From RI-106 sp964496875 (lineage in GTDB: Bacteria > Cyanobacteriota > Vampirovibrionia > Obscuribacterales > Obscuribacteraceae), in the NCBI GenBank assembly GCA_964496875.1, contig CAZCBH010000006.1, positions 52,220 through 116,219 of the forward strand: DNA of 64,000 nucleotides, in the 5' to 3' direction. This document shows positions 25,620 to 34,335 of this stretch, one piece after another; the stretch's first letter is position 1, and each line of letters opens with the position of its first letter. Made by a program: the position numbers and the translations under genes. The notes under the pieces are model-generated. The model was not told the DNA's origin and made no database searches. It worked only from the letters and a program-made list of their open reading frames with translations.

Positions 25620-27110
25620 CTACTCTGCGGTGCCATCCAGAGAGATGCTGTTCGGACCGGATTCTTTTGCTTTTTGCAGAGCGACCTTGGCGTCGCGCAA
25701 AATAGTTTCAGGATTGAGGTCTTCCATATTGAACATAGCGCATCCGATAGAGACGGTCACCTTCGGACCGGCGTTAGAGCCATCCGGAGAAAATGAATGT
25801 CCTTCAATGGCGGTGCGCACTTTCTCGGCCAGGACACGGGCTCCATCACCATCTGTGTTAGGCAGCACCACGGCAAATTCGTCACCGCTATAACGCGCCA
25901 CCAGATCGCTTGATCTGGTGATGTTCAAGAGCCGGTTGGCTACGGAAGTGAGAACGAAGTCTCCTATATCGGTTCCATGTTCCTGGTTGATACCGGCCAA
26001 TCCATCGATGTCCACGATGGCCAGACCAACAGGCAGCCTCTGCCGGAAGGAGAAGAGCAACTGTTGCTGTAAAAAGCCTATCAAGAACTCCAGATTATAA
26101 AGCCCTGTAAGAGAGTCGGCAGAGGCACTGTAAGTAGCCTGCTTTTCCAGGATAGTGACCTTTTCACGACTGGCAAGCAAACCGTATATGGTGGCAAGGT
26201 CATTGCCCAGCCCTTCGTAGAAGCGCAGCAGCGCAGGCTCGAAACCGTCAGCGTCGCAGGTACCGATGATAAGAGCTCCAAGAAGACCTTCTTGAGAATA
26301 AAGAGGAAAGACCTCGAAACTCTCGATAGAATCTTTGCCACTGTTTTCTTCACCGGCGCTCAGGGTAAATTCCAGGTCGCCCGCGAAGGAAAGCTCTTTC
26401 AAAACAGAATCTCTAATGGTATCGGAATCGGTGACATTGACCCGATCCGATACTTTCATGACCGCCCATGGTGCAGCGCCATTAAGAACCACTCCGACGG
26501 CATCGGTGGGAGCAAGCGCCCCGGTGAGCCGGAAGAAGCTTTCGAGAAACTCCATTTTAGCCTGGGCCGCCACCGATAGCATTCTTATTACTCCGGTGAC
26601 CAGGCGAGCTGTCAAGAGATCATCTACCAGATTGCCATAGCTCTTGAGGACATCTCTGGAATTGAGCGGATCATCGAAATAGCCGCTGGCATTCTCCGGA
26701 TTCCAGCCCATATCATTAGAAAGTCCGACCAGATTGGCGATTAAAACCCCCAGGGACTCTTCGTCGCCGGCCACTTCAGCCTGGGCGACGATCTCATCGG
26801 GCATGGCGGCGGTGGACCAGAACGCCCCTCTAATCTCGCTATCTTCATCATCGCATTGGACCAGACCAACCGGCAAAGACATCAGACCCAGGGATGTTTT
26901 GATGAAGGCGCAGAGTTGATAGCCGCTCATATCAGGAAGCGCGGTGGTGGATACTATGGCGCTGGCTCCATCCGAGACAAGCTCGTCAAGTGCATCGAAG
27001 GCACCGTCACAATGAACCAGGCGGACACCGTCCTCTACCTTCAGTTTCTTCTTATCCCAGGGGACCTTCTTGGGGTCCGCTACTAAAATTACCTTGGTTT
27101 CAGTCATCAC
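25620..27110 (-). CDS. diguanylate cyclase with pseudo-receiver and GAF-like sensor
   Basis: 496 residues. The N-terminal domain looks like a receiver but its phospho-Asp position is Ser/Thr (SAIVSTTALPDMSGYQL), so it is probably not phosphorylated. Residues about 190-315 form a GAF-like sensor. The C-terminal GGDEF domain starts at DSLTGLYNLEFLIGFL and has the active signature SGDEF; the I-site RxxD is present as RSSD five residues upstream, so product inhibition is expected. It should make c-di-GMP. It is monocistronic and convergent with cobT. The other GGDEF protein in the window (11650-12561) is degenerate, so this one could be an active source. Confidence 0.9.
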   Translation of the reverse strand: MMTETKVILVADPKKVPWDKKKLKVEDGVRLVHCDGAFDALDELVSDGASAIVSTTALPDMSGYQLCAFIKTSLGLMSLPVGLVQCDDEDSEIRGAFWSTAAMPDEIVAQAEVAGDEESLGVLIANLVGLSNDMGWNPENASGYFDDPLNSRDVLKSYGNLVDDLLTARLVTGVIRMLSVAAQAKMEFLESFFRLTGALAPTDAVGVVLNGAAPWAVMKVSDRVNVTDSDTIRDSVLKELSFAGDLEFTLSAGEENSGKDSIESFEVFPLYSQEGLLGALIIGTCDADGFEPALLRFYEGLGNDLATIYGLLASREKVTILEKQATYSASADSLTGLYNLEFLIGFLQQQLLFSFRQRLPVGLAIVDIDGLAGINQEHGTDIGDFVLTSVANRLLNITRSSDLVARYSGDEFAVVLPNTDGDGARVLAEKVRTAIEGHSFSPDGSNAGPKVTVSIGCAMFNMEDLNPETILRDAKVALQKAKESGPNSISLDGTAE

Positions 27111-27289
27111 TTATTATTTAAACCTGAACTTACTGAAAGCATTTTACAGTGTAATTCGAATCTTGTTTGCCCTGCTGTCCACAAAGAACGATCAAAATCA
27201 ACAGTGGAAGCCAGGATGATATGATCTGAGCCTGTAATTTATATGTAGTTACTCTTGCCAACCGAAAAGTCGGGGCATCGGAAAACACC

Positions 27290-28468
27290 ATGCAAACCAC
27301 CACCAGAACAGAAAACATGCCAATAAGCTTCAAACTGACTGAAGAGCAGGAACTGATCAAGCAAATGGTGCGCGAAATCGCCCAGAAAGAATTCGCCCCC
27401 AGAGCCGCCGAAGTGGATAAAAACCATCGCTTCCCCCGGGAGAACTGGGAACTGCTAGCCGCTTCCGACCTCTGCGGACTGCCATTCTCCGAAGAATACG
27501 ATGGCGCCGGCATGGATCATGTCTCATACGCGATAGTTGTGGAGGAGCTGGCCAAAGCCTGCGCTACCACCTCGGTGATGTATTCGGCCCATGTCTCTTT
27601 GACCTCTTGCCCGATTGATGTTTTCGGCTCTGATGAACAGAAGAAAAGATTTCTCATGCCTATGAACCGTGGCGAAAAGCTCGGCGCTTTCTGTTTATCA
27701 GAGCCCGGCTCTGGTTCCGATTCTGCTGCTGCGGTCTGCATGGCAGAAGACAAAGGCGATCACTTTATATTGAACGGGTCCAAAAACTGGATCACCAACG
27801 GTATCGAAGCGGATTATTATCTTGTCATAGCCCAGACCGATACATCGCTCAGGCACAAGGGACTGGTGGCATTGATAGTCGAAAAAGGCTCGGAAGGCTT
27901 TTCTTTTGGTAAGCTCGAAGACAAACTCGGCATCAAGGGCTCCTCTACATGCCAGACCATTTTTGAAGACACTCCGGTACCGAAAGCCAATATGCTCGGT
28001 CAAATTGGCGAAGGCTTCAAAGTGGCCATGGTCACCCTCGATGGTGGCAGAATAGGTATCGCCTCCCAGGCAGTCGGCATCGCCCAGGGCGCACTTGACC
28101 ATGCTCTCAAATATTCCAAAGAGAGAGAAGCTTTCGGAAAGCCCGTAAATAACTTTCAAGCAATCAAACACATGTTCGCAACGATGCAAACCGAAATAGA
28201 TGCGGCCAGACTGCTTACCTATCACGCCAGCGTGGCACAGGATAGAGGAGAGCGCTTCTCCCAGGAAGCAGCCCAGGCTAAACTCTACGCATCAGAAGTG
28301 GCCATGCGCTCTACCGTGAAATGTGTTCAGATCTTCGGCGGTTATGGGTATGTTACTGATTACCCGGCAGAGCGATATATGCGTGACGCTAAAATCACTG
28401 AGATCTACGAAGGGACTTCCGAGATCCAGAGACTGGTAATAGCTAGCAATTTGATAAAAGGAAAGTAG
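27290..28468 (+). CDS. acyl-CoA dehydrogenase (short/butyryl-CoA type)
   Basis: 392 residues. FAD enzyme oxidising acyl-CoA to enoyl-CoA. Family signatures: AFCLSEPGSGSD (133-144), NGSKNWITNG, GGRIGIASQAVGIAQGAL, YSKEREAFGKP, QIFGGYGYVTDYP and the C-terminal ITEIYEGTSEIQ with the catalytic Glu. The most similar subgroup is butyryl-/short-chain dehydrogenases. Translation could begin at 27290 or at the ATG nine codons later, which gives the usual MPISFKLTEEQ start. It is followed 3 bp later by a J-domain gene. ETF genes are not nearby. Confidence 0.95.
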   Translation: MQTTTRTENMPISFKLTEEQELIKQMVREIAQKEFAPRAAEVDKNHRFPRENWELLAASDLCGLPFSEEYDGAGMDHVSYAIVVEELAKACATTSVMYSAHVSLTSCPIDVFGSDEQKKRFLMPMNRGEKLGAFCLSEPGSGSDSAAAVCMAEDKGDHFILNGSKNWITNGIEADYYLVIAQTDTSLRHKGLVALIVEKGSEGFSFGKLEDKLGIKGSSTCQTIFEDTPVPKANMLGQIGEGFKVAMVTLDGGRIGIASQAVGIAQGALDHALKYSKEREAFGKPVNNFQAIKHMFATMQTEIDAARLLTYHASVAQDRGERFSQEAAQAKLYASEVAMRSTVKCVQIFGGYGYVTDYPAERYMRDAKITEIYEGTSEIQRLVIASNLIKGK

Positions 28469-28471
28469 TCT

Positions 28472-29326
28472 ATGAACTGGCAACCACCCCCTCCTCCTCC
28501 CCGTCCAGGCGCCCCCGGCGGTCCTCAACCCGGCGGTCCCGGACAACCGAGGCAGATGCCGCCCGGCGGTGGTCAGCCTCAACCCCAGGGTCAACCAGGC
28601 GGTCAGCCTCAACAACCGCCCGGGGGAGCCCCTCCCCAAGTAGCCCAGGCTGAAGACTGGAGCAATCTCAATTACTACCAGTTGCTTCAGGTCAATAGAG
28701 AAGCCCACCCCACCATCATCCGATACGCCTATCGATTTCTGGCGGCGATGTATCACCCGGACAACTCCGAAAGCGGCGACGCCGACAAGTTCCGTACCAT
28801 TACCGAAGCCTTCCGAACATTATCCGACGAAGGCAAACGGGCAGCCTATGATCTCTCCCTGCCTCCCGAAGGAGCAGGCGGCGGTGGCGGCGCCCCCGGA
28901 GCCGCTCCCTCTTCCGGTCCCAAAGTGCATTCCGGCATTGGCAAAGGACTTCCCAAGATACCGAAAACCGGTGTTTCCTGGAACGAAATAGAATTGCGTC
29001 TGGCTATTTTGCAGATTCTGCTCGAAGCCAGAAAACAGAAGCCTAAATCCGGTGGTGCCAACCCCAAGATCATCATGGATGTCCTGGGCACCGACGATAT
29101 GGCCGGTGTCGAATTCGCCATCTGGTATCTGCGGGAGAAAGGCTATATCGAGATGGGAGAGAGACTCTTCATGATCTCTGCCGACGGTGTCGACTATATT
29201 GTCGACCAGCTCTCCAAGACCCAGATTCTCGACGGTGTAAGCGAGACCGAGAAGAAGGTCACCAGTGTGAAAAAGATAAATCCCACCGGAGCCAATTTGC
29301 CCGCCAAACCCGGACCCAATATGTAA
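28472..29326 (+). CDS. J-domain protein with Pro/Gly/Gln-rich N-terminus and winged-helix-like C-terminus
   Basis: 284 residues. The first 55 are low-complexity P, G and Q, likely disordered. A J domain follows (NYYQLLQVNREA, YRFLAAMYHPDNSE with the HPD at about 91-93, then FRTLSDEGKRAAYD), so it should stimulate an Hsp70. After a Gly-rich linker, residues about 170-250 form a helical unit (LRLAILQILLEARKQ, AIWYLREKGYIEM, ISADGVDYIV) resembling a winged-helix fold. There is no G/F zinc-finger region, so it is a class C co-chaperone. It is 3 bp downstream of the acyl-CoA dehydrogenase. dnaK is not in the window. Confidence 0.85.
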   Translation: MNWQPPPPPPRPGAPGGPQPGGPGQPRQMPPGGGQPQPQGQPGGQPQQPPGGAPPQVAQAEDWSNLNYYQLLQVNREAHPTIIRYAYRFLAAMYHPDNSESGDADKFRTITEAFRTLSDEGKRAAYDLSLPPEGAGGGGGAPGAAPSSGPKVHSGIGKGLPKIPKTGVSWNEIELRLAILQILLEARKQKPKSGGANPKIIMDVLGTDDMAGVEFAIWYLREKGYIEMGERLFMISADGVDYIVDQLSKTQILDGVSETEKKVTSVKKINPTGANLPAKPGPNM

Positions 29327-29358
29327 GGGCTCGGTCCAGGACAAGAGCAACGAGCAAT

Positions 29359-30117
29359 CTATAGATTTTCTTCTTCGTTTATTTGCCAGCGAAAAGTTTT
29401 ACGGTGCCATATTGTCAGGCCGTGAGTTTCAATCGCCTCTTTATGGGCTTTACTCGGGTAGCCCTTATTAGAATGCCAGAGATATTGAGGATATTTTTTG
29501 GCAAGCTCTTTCATAAGGCAGTCTCGATAGACCTTTGCCACCACCGATGCGGCTGCAATCGAGGCGGAGTGACTGTCCCCTTTTATAACCGTAATCTGTT
29601 TCAAGTCTTTGAAATCGATACGCTTATTGCCGTCGACCAATAAAACAACCTCCTCGAGTTCATAAGGCAGCCGGGAGAGCAATTCGGTCACAGCCTTTTT
29701 CATGGCTAACAGACTGGCTTTAAGTATGTTGATTCGATCAATCTCTTTTGCCGAACATTCGGCGATGGCATATTCAGCTCCTTCTCCAGAGCGAATATGG
29801 ACCGAAAGTTTTTCACGAATCTCGACAGGCAATTTCTTTGAATCGTCCAAATCCGCCAGCTCCATATTGAAAAGAGTATCGCAAGAGAGCTCTTTCAGCA
29901 TTACCGCCGATGCCACCACCGGACCGGCCAGACAGCCTCTGCCCACTTCATCGACTCCGATTATAGCTTTTGGCTGACGTTTGAAAAGCTCCAGCTGGCC
30001 GCCGGCGGCACCGTATATAATATCGCGGTCGAATTTGAGCAGCGCTTCGATTCTATTCTCTTGCTTTTTCTTCCGGCTTTTATTCTTGTTGGTTTTTCTT
30101 TTCGCAGACTCAGGCAT
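29359..30117 (-). CDS. rnhB: ribonuclease HII
   Basis: 252 residues. Cleaves RNA in RNA-DNA hybrids, including single ribonucleotides in DNA. IIGVDEVGRGCLAGPV (52-67) holds the first catalytic Asp and Glu; LDDSKKLP and KGDSHSASIAAASVVAKVYRD provide the rest of the active site. The first 45 residues are a basic Lys-rich extension (KRKTNKNKSRKKKQ) not present in most RNase HII. It is in a leftward cluster with rbgA-like and rplS, a common arrangement. Confidence 0.95.
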   Translation of the reverse strand: MPESAKRKTNKNKSRKKKQENRIEALLKFDRDIIYGAAGGQLELFKRQPKAIIGVDEVGRGCLAGPVVASAVMLKELSCDTLFNMELADLDDSKKLPVEIREKLSVHIRSGEGAEYAIAECSAKEIDRINILKASLLAMKKAVTELLSRLPYELEEVVLLVDGNKRIDFKDLKQITVIKGDSHSASIAAASVVAKVYRDCLMKELAKKYPQYLWHSNKGYPSKAHKEAIETHGLTIWHRKTFRWQINEEENL

Positions 30118-30148
30118 CGACTGTGAAAGTTCCCTTTTCTAATAGAGA

Positions 30149-31096
30149 CTAGTCCAGAGTCAACCGACCGATTTTGCCGTCCCTTAACTCTGCAAGAAAA
30201 ATACTACAAGCTCTGAGCCTGTCAGGAACTGCCCCCTGACTCAATAAATTGCGCTTGCGGGCAAAGTAGTCGAAGCCGTCTTCTGCATCAACCAGACCTT
30301 CCATATATCGCTCGAGCAGCTCCGGATAACTTTCCGAGAGCAGACGCAAAGCCTCTTCCGCCACCGGCTCTACCTGATAATTGGATTGAGGAAGGAGATT
30401 GAGGGCGGCAAGCTTGTCCCGGGTCAATTCAGTAAAACCGGTCGGGGGCAGAATGCCCGGGGTATCGAGCAGTTCTAGTTTGGGATGGACCCGGACCCAT
30501 TGGGTGCCCTGGGTGATACCAGGTCGGTTGCCGGTCTTGGTCTTCTTCTGTCCTATCAGCCAGTTTATTAGAGAAGATTTACCGACATTGGGCAGACCGA
30601 CAATACAGATACGCATCGGTCGAGGCAAGATTCCTTTTCGAACCAGGGCTTCCTGCTGCGCTCTGGTTGCCTCGATAGCCATATTGATGATTTTTTCCTT
30701 TCCTGATGACCGCTTCAAAGAGACCAGGGCACTGGGAACATCGATTCGATCGAGAACCGCCCGGACCGCTTCTGGATCGGCGAGATCTTCTTTAGTGAAA
30801 ACGAACAACCTGGGCTTATATCCGAAGATGGCATCGGCATTGGGATGCCTGGTGGAATCGGGCAAGCGCGCGTCTATTACCTCGATAACCAGATCGACCC
30901 ATTTGATCAGGTTCTGGATATGCTGAAACGGAGTACGCGGAGAACGTGCAGACGAGTTGCGAGAGCCGGAAGTAGAATTCTTCTGCTTCGGCTTCTGCTT
31001 CGGCTTCCGCTTTTTCTTACTTTCGCCGCCACTAGAAGGTGAACCAGAACCTCTGGCTTGCTTTTCGGAATCTCTGCCAGAGCGCGAACGAGTCAT
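30149..31096 (-). CDS. rbgA: circularly permuted ribosome-biogenesis GTPase (YlqF/RbgA family)
   Basis: 315 residues. The permuted order of GTPase motifs is visible: FTKEDLAD (G4) first, then GLPNVGKSSLINWL (G1), then GITQGTQWV (G2-like) and LLDTPGILPP (G3). HIQNLIKWVDLVIEVIDARLPDS is the family N-terminus. It assists late 50S subunit assembly. The first 50 residues are a Ser/Lys/Gly-rich extension. It lies between rplS and rnhB, transcribed leftward, which fits a ribosome-assembly operon. The symbol is by family; Bacillus RbgA is the best-studied member. Confidence 0.93.
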   Translation of the reverse strand: MTRSRSGRDSEKQARGSGSPSSGGESKKKRKPKQKPKQKNSTSGSRNSSARSPRTPFQHIQNLIKWVDLVIEVIDARLPDSTRHPNADAIFGYKPRLFVFTKEDLADPEAVRAVLDRIDVPSALVSLKRSSGKEKIINMAIEATRAQQEALVRKGILPRPMRICIVGLPNVGKSSLINWLIGQKKTKTGNRPGITQGTQWVRVHPKLELLDTPGILPPTGFTELTRDKLAALNLLPQSNYQVEPVAEEALRLLSESYPELLERYMEGLVDAEDGFDYFARKRNLLSQGAVPDRLRACSIFLAELRDGKIGRLTLD

Positions 31097-31113
31097 GAGA
31101 CTGAATAACTAGC

Positions 31114-31518
31114 TTACTTGGCGGCAGCTTTCTTGACTTCGCCTTTCTTGCCAGCGTCTTTCTTGGCTACGACTTTTTCTTTGATTCTGGTAGCTTTACC
31201 GGTTCTGTTGCGCAGATAGTAGAGCTTGGAGCGTCTGACCGATCCACGTCTTTGAACCTTGATGCTTTCAACCCGGGGAGAGTGCAGCGGAAAGACTCTT
31301 TCGATGCCGATTCCCTGGAATACTCTTCTTACGGTAATGCTGGCGTTGACGCCGGAGCCGCGTCTTTTGATGATGACGCCTTCATAACCCTGGGTACGCT
31401 CTTTGCCGCCCTCTTTGATCTTGACGAATACTTTGACGGTATCGCCGACGTTGAGTTCGGGGAGGCTTTCTTTGTCCTTGAGGAAGGAACTTTCAATATC
31501 TCGAATGGTCTGGTTCAT
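31114..31518 (-). CDS. rplS: 50S ribosomal protein L19
   Basis: 134 residues. Matches L19: LNVGDTVKVFVKIKEGGKER (22-41), GYEGVIIKRRGSG, VRRVFQGIGIERVFPLHSP, and RRGSVRRSKLYYLRNRTGKA. The C-terminal tail after KATRIKEKV is a Lys/Ala extension (KKDAGKKGEVKKAAAK), longer than usual. A leftward promoter with an extended -10 (TGTATAGT) appears about 60-70 bp upstream of the ATG. It heads the rplS-rbgA-rnhB cluster. Confidence 0.97.
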   Translation of the reverse strand: MNQTIRDIESSFLKDKESLPELNVGDTVKVFVKIKEGGKERTQGYEGVIIKRRGSGVNASITVRRVFQGIGIERVFPLHSPRVESIKVQRRGSVRRSKLYYLRNRTGKATRIKEKVVAKKDAGKKGEVKKAAAK

Positions 31519-31659
31519 TTTCTCTCACCAGTGAACTGATCTCTTTTATGCAAAGCGGTCCAAAATTCTATCATGCAAACCCCGGAACTATACAATTCCT
31601 TCGTTTTGAGCTATTCAAAAAGGTTCATATACTGACATTAGACAAAGCTAAGCAAATAG

Positions 31660-32118
31660 CTAGACGGTCAGTTCATCCTTGAGTCGGCGCAGTTCGCTGA
31701 CAAAATCTTCCATAGATTGAAACTGCCGATAAACAGATGCAAAGCGGACATAGGCAACTTCATCCAGCTTACTGAGCAATTTGAGAGCAAGTTCGCCCAC
31801 CGTGCTTGCCGGGATCTCGCGCTTACCCAGGGTAGCCATCTCGTTCTCCACCGAGTCGACCAGATCGTCTATCTCTTCGGCGGTGACATTGGTTTTGGCA
31901 CAGGCTCTCGATATTCCTGCCCGGAGCTTCTCGCGAGAATAAGGCTCTCTTCCGCCTGATCTTTTCATCACCAGAATCTGCATGACCTCCACCCTCTCGT
32001 AGGTGGTGAAGCGCTTTCCACAAGACTCGCACTCTCTTCTGCGGCGCACGGCCTTCTCGCCGGTGACCCGAGACTCTAGAACACGACTATCTTTCATCTG
32101 GCAGTATGGACAGAACAT
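31660..32118 (-). CDS. nrdR: transcriptional repressor NrdR
   Basis: 152 residues. Represses ribonucleotide reductase genes in response to ATP/dATP. The zinc ribbon (CPYCQMKD ... CESCGKRF) is at residues 3-38 and the ATP-cone begins at VLVMKRSGGREPYSREKL. I chose the ATG at 32118 (MFCPYCQ) over a TTG two codons upstream because the family starts just before the first cysteine pair. No nrd genes are nearby, so its targets are elsewhere. It lies between the rplS cluster and a divergent J-domain gene. Confidence 0.95.
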   Translation of the reverse strand: MFCPYCQMKDSRVLESRVTGEKAVRRRRECESCGKRFTTYERVEVMQILVMKRSGGREPYSREKLRAGISRACAKTNVTAEEIDDLVDSVENEMATLGKREIPASTVGELALKLLSKLDEVAYVRFASVYRQFQSMEDFVSELRRLKDELTV

Positions 32119-32262
32119 GGACAAATTATAGAACGAAGGAGAAAATGCCGCAGCGGTTGTTCACGGCGCGTTAAGTTCAAATTCGGCGGTCAAGATGGCA
32201 AAATAGCTATAGATAACAGTCCGGCTGATGATTAAAATCTCTTCTTCAATTGCGCGACAAAC

Positions 32263-32967
32263 ATGCGAAAAAGGCAACCCAACCTCTATGAAGTACTAGG
32301 TCTCTCACCGAATGTCTCGGCCAGAGAGATCAAAATTGCCTATCGCAAGCTCGTAAAAGAATGCCATCCCGATATCGAGTACAAGAAACAGGACGAGAAA
32401 CAAAGAAGCCTGGCCCACCAGAGAATGCAGTCCATCAACGAAGCCTACGAGACGTTGATGGACAAAAACAAACGGCTCGACTATGACTTCAAGATGGGAG
32501 TGGGAGCAGGAGCGAGCGCTAGAAGCCGGGGGGTGAGCGGCACCGGATTTCCCAGTACCGGTGGCCGCTTCGAGTCCGATGCGGTGAGAGAAAAATATCT
32601 CAAAAAGGTGTTCATTCCGATAAGGCGCTCCGTGGTCAAAACCCTTAAAGAATACGGCTCCAGACTACAAGATCTCTCTCAAGACATCTACGATGAACTC
32701 CTGATTGAAGATTTCTCCGCCTATGTCGAAAAACTGGAAGAGACTCTATTGAAAGCCTCGAACAATTACACAGCAGAAGAATGCCCCGATTCGCTCGGTC
32801 CTGCCGTACAGTGGATGCGCCATTCCATCGCCCAGGCTGCAGACGGTCTCGATGAACTCAATCTTTTCCTGACCAATTTCGACTATGATCATCTCTCCAT
32901 GGCCGAGAATCTTTTCAAGATAGCGATAGAACACTCCAAAGTGGCGCTCAATCTAACTAAAGTCTAA
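32263..32967 (+). CDS. J-domain protein (class C)
   Basis: 234 residues. The J domain is at the N-terminus: NLYEVLGLSPNVSAREIKIAYRK is interrupted only by normal helix turns, then KECHPD (about 42-47, the HPD) and INEAYETLMDKNKRLDYD. After a short Gly/Ser linker (residues 85-110) the rest is helical with no zinc finger. It is the second J protein in the window and is not adjacent to dnaK. Its 3' end overlaps by 4 bp the end of the convergent TPR gene. Partner unknown. Confidence 0.88.
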   Translation: MRKRQPNLYEVLGLSPNVSAREIKIAYRKLVKECHPDIEYKKQDEKQRSLAHQRMQSINEAYETLMDKNKRLDYDFKMGVGAGASARSRGVSGTGFPSTGGRFESDAVREKYLKKVFIPIRRSVVKTLKEYGSRLQDLSQDIYDELLIEDFSAYVEKLEETLLKASNNYTAEECPDSLGPAVQWMRHSIAQAADGLDELNLFLTNFDYDHLSMAENLFKIAIEHSKVALNLTKV

Positions 32968-34232
32968 AGGCTCTTGCAATAGAGCGCACGAATATAAGTA
33001 AGCCTCGCCCGCAAAGCGAGACTCTCTTCCTCCCTCTTTTCTTTCTCGAGCAATTCTATATAAGGCTCAAGCACCAGGGCGATATCGCAAAAATTCTCGC
33101 CAACGGTCTCTTCGTAGATTTCAATCGCCTGCTTGAACATCGCTTCGGCCTCTTCATTCTCTCCTCTGGCAAAGGCAAGCTCACCCAGGGCACAGATGGC
33201 TTCAGCTCCTTCGGGATGCCTCTTGAGTTCGAAGTCTTCTCTTATAGCCAAAGCCTTTCTCAATAAATCACCGGCCTCGCTGAGCCTGCCCTGGGCAAGA
33301 CGCAACCTACCCAGAGCCAAGAAGGAACCGCTTACAATATAGTGCCGTTCGGAGAAGATCTCCTTTCTTATCTCATGCCCTCTTTCAATCAGGCTCTCCG
33401 CTTCTTCAAGAGAGCCTTTATCAATCAGAAGATTTCCAAGAGCAATCATATGATTCGCCAGCATGTCGGTATCGTATTCGGTATTATCGAATATAGTCTC
33501 TATCGCAGACCGGTAGATAGCTTCGGCCTCGTCTACCAGCCCTCGAATCTCTTTTACCCGAGCCAGTCCGTATCGGTCTTGAGAAAGCGATGCCAGGGTG
33601 CTGACCACCTCGAATTGAGCCGGCTCTTCCTCTTGCTCCTTCAACTCTTCAAGCAACCTGGTATTACCGGCGATGGTCTTGCGGTAAAAAGACTCGGCTT
33701 CTATTAAGCGAGAGAGATAGAGATAGGAAGTGGCGAGAAATCCGGTGATTAATCTGGTCAGATGATTGTCCCATCCAAAGGTGCCCTGGCTTTTATCCAG
33801 AGACTCTTCAAGATTCTCGGTGGCCTCCTTGAAGCGAGACAACAACAGTTGAGAGTTGGCCAGGTTAAGCAGGTTGATCACCGCCAATGGTGTGTCATAG
33901 ATGCCAAAAAGATTGACCAGGGGAAGCACCGCTCTATCCACAGCGACGCCTAGAGAGGCTAATTTATAAGCAAGCTTGAAGTCTCCTTCATAAAGCGCCC
34001 GCCCGGCAGCTTCTGAAAGGAAAAACGAAAGAGAGAACGGACCGAAAATCGCCCAGATAAAACCGAAACAAAATACAAGAACCTGGGTGCAGAGGTCTCC
34101 GGTGACAAAGACCCGCGAAATAAGCGCGCCTGCAAGAAGCCAGGCAAGAAAGCCAAGACTTGCCCAGAACCCGATACCGCTGCCCGGGCTCTGCACTCTT
34201 CTTCTTGCCGGATATTTTTCGTTCACTGGCAT
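32964..34232 (-). CDS. membrane-anchored TPR protein
   Basis: 422 residues. Two membrane segments at about 20-42 and 52-72 are followed by tetratricopeptide repeats from about 110 to 410, with 40-residue spacing typical of the TPR_12/kinesin-light-chain type (AEAIYRSAIETIF, EEAESLIERGHEIRK, SEAGDLLRKALAIRE, EEAEAMFKQAIEIYEE). It is probably an inner-membrane scaffold with cytosolic repeats. It is monocistronic. Many such TPR proteins are typical of this group of organisms. No enzymatic motif is present. Confidence 0.85.
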   Translation of the reverse strand: MPVNEKYPARRRVQSPGSGIGFWASLGFLAWLLAGALISRVFVTGDLCTQVLVFCFGFIWAIFGPFSLSFFLSEAAGRALYEGDFKLAYKLASLGVAVDRAVLPLVNLFGIYDTPLAVINLLNLANSQLLLSRFKEATENLEESLDKSQGTFGWDNHLTRLITGFLATSYLYLSRLIEAESFYRKTIAGNTRLLEELKEQEEEPAQFEVVSTLASLSQDRYGLARVKEIRGLVDEAEAIYRSAIETIFDNTEYDTDMLANHMIALGNLLIDKGSLEEAESLIERGHEIRKEIFSERHYIVSGSFLALGRLRLAQGRLSEAGDLLRKALAIREDFELKRHPEGAEAICALGELAFARGENEEAEAMFKQAIEIYEETVGENFCDIALVLEPYIELLEKEKREEESLALRARLTYIRALYCKSL

Positions 34233-34335
34233 AATCGAAGCTTAAATAGAGAGCCGACGGAAATTGATCCCGCTAAGAATCTATATTCCCAGTTCGGGGC
34301 TTCAAATTGCGATTGAAAGAGACCTTATCCTATTC

